Below the pieces are notes generated by a model. That model was not told the origin of the DNA and did not search any database. It saw nothing but the letters and a program-made list of their open reading frames with translations. 22,958 nt of DNA from CAZAGT01 sp964484515 (GTDB taxonomy: Bacteria > Desulfobacterota > DSM-4660 > Desulfatiglandales > HGW-15). The position numbers and the translations under genes were made by a program. The DNA lies in the NCBI GenBank assembly GCA_964484515.1, contig CAZAGT010000035.1:1-22958 (forward strand). Reading direction: 5' to 3'. Of the stretch, positions 14,045 through 21,500 are shown one piece after another (position 1 is the first letter of the stretch; each line of letters starts with the position of its first letter).

Positions 14045-15553
14045 ATGGCAATGGCGACGGCAATCGCCGCAGGCGAACGCGCCCGGAACGTCGAATGGCC
14101 CATGATGGTATCCGGCGCCAACCCGTACCAATGGCGACCGCAAGCCATTCCTCAAGGGACGCGGACGCAAGCTCAGACCCCCGGACAGACGGTGAGGTTC
14201 AAACCGACCGCCGCCGAGATCCATCAGGCCGCACAGCAGGCCGCACTTGCAGAGCGGGCGATGGACCTCAAGGAGCGCGAGCAGTCCCTCAAGGAAGAAG
14301 TCTTCCGCGAGCAGAAACAACAAAACTATTGGAACCGGGTTGCTCAAGGACGAGCCGAAGCACGTGCCGACGAACAGGCCTATGAACAGGGCATGCAGGG
14401 AATTCAGACCCGGCACCAGACCGAATTGGAAGGAATCCGCAGAGGCCGGACCCACGAGCGGGATCTGTACGAGAAACGCCGGCGGGATGACTTCGCCTTG
14501 GCGCGGCATGGACTGGCGACCAACAACCCTCAACCGATCGTCCGTTTCTTTCAGCAGTACGGGGACCCTAACGCCAACATCAAAAACATCGAATTTGCGC
14601 CGGTAGATCCGAAGACCGGGCAGCCCATCGATGAGGGCGTCATGGTGGAATTCGAGGGTGTGGAGAAGCCTGCCTACTTCGAGAACAAGGAGCAGTTCTT
14701 CAAGGGACTGATGGGGTGGGCCGACCCGGACGTTGAAAAGAAGCTCAGCGACATGTCCCTCAAAGAGCGCGAGCAGGGGCGGAAGGAGACGGAGACGGCC
14801 GGACGCCTGGAGTATTGGAGGGGCCTGGTGGGCAACAAGGGTGTCATGACGGACAAGCAGTTGGGCGACCTCATTACCAAATGGACCAAAGAGTTTCGGG
14901 CGGATATGGACGCCAACACTCTCCCTGAAGGCATAGATACGGTTGATCAGTACATCGAGCACAAGATGTCTCAGCTAGGCCCTGGGGTAGCACCCACCGG
15001 AGGAATCCCCGGCCGCGATATTCAAGGTGCACAAGCGCCTGAAGGCCCACAGGCGGTCAAGCCTCGTGCGGGCGGTCAGTACACAATCTACCCGCAACTG
15101 GACGACGCCGGTAACCCCACGGGCGCCTACGCGCGCGTGTATGAGGACGGCCGCCAAGAACTCTACTCGAAGGATCACAAGCTCCAGCAAGTTTACGATC
15201 CCTCGGCCGGACATGGGCAGAAGGGGAGCACGACCCGAGGAGCGATCTCAGAGCCGACCCCGGAAGGTGGCGAGCGCGTGAGGGTCCCCGTCTCCGGAGT
15301 ACCGACGAATGACCGCAAGGCAGCAGCATCACCCGAAGCGCCCGAGGAAAAGAAAGAGGCTGTACCGACCAGGAGAACCTACAAGTGGCGCGACAAGGAC
15401 GGTACGCCACATATCACATCGACGCCTCCCCCTCCCGGCGCCCTTCCCTGGAAAGGGCCACAGGCGAAAGCCAAGAAGGAGGGCAAGAACAGGAAGACCG
15501 CAAGTCAACGCCGACGTGAACGCCGCAAGAAGGCAGCAGCGGGGAGGCCCTAA
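14045..15553 (+). CDS. Putative internal virion protein with C-terminal DUF4124-like motif
   Basis: A 502-residue protein. Residues ~65-160 form a highly charged coiled coil (LAERAMDLKEREQSLKEEVF and on). A folded helical part follows (LATNNPQPIVRFFQQYGDPN; VMVEFEGVEKPAYFENKEQF). Residues ~340-395 contain a beta-like YTIYPQLDDAGNPTGAYARV segment. Near residue 444, YKWRDKDGTPHITSTPPPPG closely resembles the DUF4124 core (Tyr-x-Trp-x-Asp/Lys-x-x-Gly-x-x-His-x-Thr/Ser-x-x-Pro-Pro). The C-terminus is very basic (Lys/Arg-rich, last 35 residues), suggesting nucleic acid contact. AGGAGG (14032-14037) is seven bases before the ATG. Location between an ejection protein and the giant gene points to co-ejection. 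Function otherwise unknown. Confidence 0.6.
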   Translation: MAMATAIAAGERARNVEWPMMVSGANPYQWRPQAIPQGTRTQAQTPGQTVRFKPTAAEIHQAAQQAALAERAMDLKEREQSLKEEVFREQKQQNYWNRVAQGRAEARADEQAYEQGMQGIQTRHQTELEGIRRGRTHERDLYEKRRRDDFALARHGLATNNPQPIVRFFQQYGDPNANIKNIEFAPVDPKTGQPIDEGVMVEFEGVEKPAYFENKEQFFKGLMGWADPDVEKKLSDMSLKEREQGRKETETAGRLEYWRGLVGNKGVMTDKQLGDLITKWTKEFRADMDANTLPEGIDTVDQYIEHKMSQLGPGVAPTGGIPGRDIQGAQAPEGPQAVKPRAGGQYTIYPQLDDAGNPTGAYARVYEDGRQELYSKDHKLQQVYDPSAGHGQKGSTTRGAISEPTPEGGERVRVPVSGVPTNDRKAAASPEAPEEKKEAVPTRRTYKWRDKDGTPHITSTPPPPGALPWKGPQAKAKKEGKNRKTASQRRRERRKKAAAGRP

Positions 15554-18500
15554 ATGGCGCTTAACATCGTATTCGCTGGCAGGTGGGGAGATCCGCTAGG
15601 GGAGCCGAAGCTCCCTCCTGTCGGAGCGATGTCCATCGCCGAGCGTGAGGAACGCGCACGCGAGCACACCCCTCCTGCTGCACCGCCAGCCCCTCGGCCG
15701 GTGTTTCAAGGCCGCTTCGGCAAGGCCCTACCCGGACCGTCAAAGACCTTCGCCGGCCGGATGGCGCAATCCTGGGAACACGGTTGGGATGTCGTTCACC
15801 GTGGAACCATGGGTGCGCAGATCCTCTACGGCAACGATAACCCGCAGCTCCGCGAGGCCCTGAGTCGGATCAAGACCCGGCAAGAAGTAGAGCAGTACAT
15901 ACCGAAGGCGGGGATTCCTGAGCGGATCTTCACCGGGTTTACCGAAGTAGCCCCGGTCCCTTTGGAGATGGCCCGCTATGGAGCCGAGCGAGCAGGGATC
16001 ATGGGCCTGGGTGTCGGAGCCATGGCGGCGCCTTCAGGGATCCCCGCCGCGCCCGCAGCCGCGGGGGCCGCTAAGGTCGGCTTCGTCTCCGGATCCATAC
16101 AACGGATATTCGAGATCGAGGGCGGTAACGCCTACCTCGACATGGAGGAAATGGGGATCCACCCGGACGTGGCCCGGCCGGTGGCTATCGGGGTGGGCGC
16201 GATCAACGCCGCAATCGAGCTCCCGGTACTCGGGTGGCTCGTCTCGATCCTCCCTGGGGGAAAGCAGGCCCTTCGCAAAGTCCTGAACGTAGCTTCGAAG
16301 GAGGCGGTCAAGAAAGTAGTCCCAACGCTCGCCAAGCGTCTGGGCAAGACCGGGGCCATGGGAGCGGCTGGCTACGCCGGGGAGATCGGCCAAGAAGTCC
16401 TCCAGGAGACAACCAACGTCATCGGCGAACTGGTCGCAACCGAGATCTCCAACGAGCTCAAGGGAACCAAGGTCAAGGCGCCCTCCAAGAAGGAGATCAA
16501 GGACCGCCTGGTTGAGACGGCCGAGACCTCGGCGATCGACTTCGCCCTGATGGCGGGCTTGCCGACGATCGCGGGAGCCGCCGGCGAAGTGCGAGCCCAC
16601 CGCCGAGCCCAACAAGAAGCTGAGAGGGCCGCCCGGACCGGGCAACCACCGGATCGCAAAGCCATCCTGGAAAGCATGCGCGCGATGTACGAGGGTGGGC
16701 AACTCTCCCGCAAGGACATCGAGGATCGTCTTAGCGACCTGGACCACGATCATCCTATGCGGCCGATCCTCACCGATTTTCTTGACGAGATCTCGCGGGC
16801 CGTACCGGCCGATAAGCCGGTCGATGTGCTGGCAGAGGAAAAACCGCCACCCCCGGAACCTAAAGAGGCTGAACGCCCAAAGCCAACGGAGCCTCAAATC
16901 ATCCGGGAACAGATGCCTTTGGAGGCGATGGACTGGTTATCCGGTCTGATGCGTCCCGCGGGAACGGACATTCCCCTGGGTGGCCTCGAAGGCCCGCCGG
17001 TTGGGATACCGACCAGGGGAATGTACCCTCCGTTGTCCCAAAAGAGCGCCGAGCAGAGCGCGCAAGTCATCGACACTCTCCTAAGACGCCAGGGCCTTGC
17101 CGGCTGGGCCGATGAGGCGATCACCGAAGCCAAGCTCCACGCGGTCGACCAGGCCATGCGCGAGGAAGAAGCACAACTTCGTCAGAGCGAAGAAGGCGCC
17201 CAAGCCCTCCGAGAGCAGCTACTGGCCGAGGAAGAAGAATCGCACATCCGGGGCCTCGGCGGAATCGCCGGCTACATTCACATGGCCCGTGAGCTCGTGG
17301 AGATGGGAGAGCCCGGACGCCGGGCCTTCATTGAGCGGGGGCCTGGAGAGGGCGGCGGTAGAGAAGTGATCGGGTGGGGATCCACCTATCCGGACTTCAT
17401 GCGAAACAAGTATGACCGCAAGACCATGTTGGAGGCGATTGATAAGGGTCTTCGCGGGGAAGAGTTCGGGGACCGGGCAAGCGTTCAGTCACAGGCCTGG
17501 GAAGATGTCGTCGAGTACGCTCGTGAATGGATGATGGGGGATTTGAAACGGTACGGCGAGATCGTTGAGGCTGAGCCTCATCAGATCGAGTGGCTGCACC
17601 CGGAAGACTACAAACTCTTGTTAAGGGAGCTACAGGATGCCGGATATTCCACGAGAGCAATTGAAGAGGCTGCTGCCTGGTATCGAAACCCGATTCAAAG
17701 CCGCGCTATTTCGCAAATTGCAGACGAAACCGGGATTCCTGAATCGGATATCGCCGACCTCATCCACGACCCCGACAACCCCATCGACCTCGATGAGCTC
17801 TACCATGAAGCGGTAAGCGGCGAAGACCTGGAGCCGATGGAGATCTATCGGCTCACCCCGGCCGAATACACCGGTGCAATCGATCCGGCCGACGAAGACG
17901 CGATGGACGTGTACCGCGCCAAGATCGACGAACACCGGGAAGCGGTCCGCGATGCCGTCCAGCGCGACCTCCCTGTCCGGCCGGACGTGCTTTGGCAGTA
18001 CCACCGGGAGGGCAACGAGTGGGCGACCGCCGCGCTTGGGGCCTACGAAAGCGGCATGGACGCCCTAAGAAAGGAGGTGACCGAAGATGCCGGCAGGCTA
18101 CGAGAAGATGAGGGACCAGTTCTTTCAGGAGAAGGTGTCGGCGTGGGAACAATCCCACCCCCAGGACAACATGAGCCGGGCTACGAAGGAGCGCCTGTTG
18201 AAGAACGCGAAAGGGAAGGCCGCCCGGATCTGGAACAGCCGGCACCCGAACGACCCGGTCCACCCAGGGAGGAAGGACTAGGAGAACAACCCGAGACCAA
18301 GGCCGAGGCCGAAGAAGAGGCCGAAAAGGCTCCCCCTGCGGTCGATATCGCGGCCCTCTTCAAGGAGTATCAGGCCGCACTTAAGCGCCTGCCCGCAAAC
18401 ATCGGCAAGGCCAAGCGGGAAGGAAAGCTCAGTAAAGGGCAGCTCAAGAACCTAGAGCGGATCAACGAGATTGAGGCCATGCCCGAATTCGAAGGACCGG

Positions 18501-21500
18501 CGTGGAAGGCCGAGGCTGCACGGCGGGAAGAAGAGTACCAAAAAGAGCTGGAGAAATGGCGAGCGGAGCAACGCGAACTCGGCAAGGCGGAGCTGGAGAA
18601 GTACGGATTCAAAGAGGGCGATAAGGTCTATCGGTTCATCCGCAACCTGATCGGCATGGCAGGTCAGCGGGTGGAAGGGGTCGTCAAGATCGATAGAAAC
18701 GGGTCCCCCTATGTCTCCTCCAAGTACCAGCGGGGCAAGCTTACCCTTGAAGGATGGAAGAAGATCGAAGAGGCCGCTGAGAAACCTGCAGAAAAAGAAC
18801 CGTTCGTCATTCCTCCTGAAATTGAACGGTATGCAAAACAGCAGAAGGAATACCGCCGGGTATTCTACGTTCGTGAGTTTGCAAAATGGCGCCTCACTGG
18901 CGAGAAAGGGACGCGACCGGAATCAACCCTTTCTCCTTCGCTTCAGCAATCACTTCGGACCGGAGTTGATAAGCTGATTGATGCGATGGAAAGGGGCATC
19001 GTGACGATTCAGGCCCCGAAGCATCAAATCGGGAATCCTGCAAAACGGGCTGCTAAGCTCCTTCACGCGTACAAGCTCGAAGACAAGATCCTCCAGGGCG
19101 ATGAGTTCCACGTAAAGCTGCGTAACGAGGGGTTCATCGATCTAGTGATCGAGTCTCACGCGTATGCCGGCTTCTTCCTGGGAGGAAAAGAGATTTATCC
19201 CCCTGGTCAACGCGCGATCTATTTCACGCATTATATCGAGGAGGGCGGGGATCTCATTATCGACAGCGAAATGGTGTTCGTCAACGAGGGCGGGCTTTTA
19301 ACCCTGGTTGAAGTCGCCTCGCGCGGACCAGACGGGGAGATGCGGAATTACAAGTGGACGAAAAATTGGAAACGGATGGGCGCGGCGTCCTTTGCCAACA
19401 TCTTCTCGGATAATCTCATCAAACAGGGTTGGGCTAAGGCAAAGCGGGTCCCGAGAAGGAAGAAGGCCGAGGTGGAGTACAAAGATGAGCGTACTCCTTA
19501 TCAGATGGTGGCCGATTGGGCCTATGAAACCCTCAGGATCGGAAAAAACCTAACATGGCAAAGCCTGTTTAAGCGGGCTGACACCGCATTTGAAGGAACA
19601 CAGGCCGAAGGGAAGTACACCCCGAAAGACGCCTACGACGCCCTGGAGGCCGGGGTCAATCGATACATCCGGGACGAACTGAAGCTGCGGCCGACCGGAA
19701 TCGAGCGCCGCCAAGTCGAGCGTCTGTTGGCTGACATCCGCCTCCTCAAGACCGAGGTCCTCGGGAAGATTCCGACGCAGAGCAAGAGGACCTACGAGAG
19801 CGACGAGTTTCAGCAGTTTTCAACACCTCCACCCCTAGCGGCAATTGTGGCCTGGGCCGCACAGATCCAGCCCAACGACATCGTGCTGGAGCCGAGCGCC
19901 GGAACCGGATCCCTCGCCGTCATGGCGGAGGCGGCCGGAGCTAAGCGGGAAAACATCTCCCTCAACGAAATTTCACAACGCCGGCGCGAAATCCTCCGCA
20001 CCCTCGGTTACGAGAACATAACCGGGGTCGACGCGGAACAGATCTACACCCACTTCGGACACAAAGGTCTCCCTGGGGGAGTAAGGCCCACCGTCGTTGT
20101 TATGAACCCGCCCTTCTCGGCCGCCGGCGCCCGGTTGCCCGGAGTCCGCAACACCAAAATCGGTGTGAACCATGTCGAGCAGGCCCTCAAGCTCCTGGCC
20201 GCTGAGGGTCGCCTCGTGGCGATCATGGGAAAAGGTTTGGCAGAGGGCAAGTCGAAATTCGCGCGATGGTGGAATCAAATCAAGAAAGACTACAACGTAA
20301 AGGCCATTGTACGTCTGAGCGGCAAGGAATACGCCAAGTATGGAACAACATTCGATAATGTCCTCATCATTATTGACAAGACCGGGCCGACCACCGATGA
20401 TATAGCCACGGCCAACGGTCAAACGATGGCCAACCTGGAGATGGCCCTCGGCTATCTTGGAGGCACAGCCAATGCCAAGAGAATTCTTGCCCGTGAACGA
20501 ATTAGAACCCAACCAAGCGGCAAAGAAGCTCCTGAAACAGGTGAACGTGAGCCCGTACCCGAGCCAACTGTACGTCCTCCAACTGGCGAACTGGGCGGTG
20601 GACGAAGGCCTGGTGGACGTGAAGAGGGACGCCCTCCTGGAGAACCTGGAGGACTTCCTGGGGAGAGATCAGGCCGAGGTTTGGGAGTTCCTCCTGGCGA
20701 ACGGGGAGAACGACCTCGACCTGGAGAGCGACGTCCCGCTAGAGGCGGCGGTGAACGTTCTGGAGCACCTGGACAGCCGCCTGAGCGCGGTCCTTCCCGG
20801 GTACCCCCGACCGAGAGACCTCCCGGCGAACTTTCGTTAGAAGACGCAACGCCTGAAGACCTCCTCGACCTGTTCGACCAGGAGACGCATGCCCCTACCG
20901 AAGAAGCCCCTCCGGCGCCCGAGCCGGAAGAACCCGCCCGAAAACCCCCCTCCGAACCCTACGTAAGCCGGGAAAACACCGACGCGCGCGGCAATCGCCT
21001 CAGCGTAGAAATCACCTTCCCTCGGGCAAACTACGACAACACGTTCGTCTCCCGCACCAAGGCGAAATACAAGCGCCAGGGATGGAACTTCGACCGTGAA
21101 GAGTGGGTCAGCGGCAGCTTGACCCGCTTGCGTTTCCGGGCGGCGGCCGAGAAGCCGAAACGGCCTGCGAAGACGAAAGCTGCGAAAAAGAAGGCACAGG
21201 AAACCGGCAAGCACCTCAAGAAGATCGGTGAAGGGGTCAAGAAGATCAACGAGATCCTGGGGCAGCGCGGTGAGCTCTCTTGGAGGGATATCGACGAGGC
21301 CGATGAGGTCTGGCAGCAGATCAAGCCGATCTTGCGCGAGATGTGGGAGGAAGCCAAGGCCGCCAAACGATCCGCCCAGGAATTCATAAAGCTCGTGGTC
21401 GAGGCCGGTCTGGACGCCGCCGCGCGACCTTATATGGAGAAATTTGTACGGGAGGAAATCGGCAAGAAACCCCAGGCGCCTGCACCCCTCGAATACCTCA

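Noticed and set aside
18711..18977. 88-codon +1-frame ORF inside the giant gene
   Set aside because: Unlike the two accepted nested genes it has no SD box, poor codon bias and a Ser/Arg/Asn-rich shadow composition.
18290..20470. Giant ORF as three separate genes fused by chance open frame
   Set aside because: No in-frame start with an SD was found shortly after either nested gene, and the flanking protein resumes with native codon use, so one long polypeptide is the simpler reading; not excluded.
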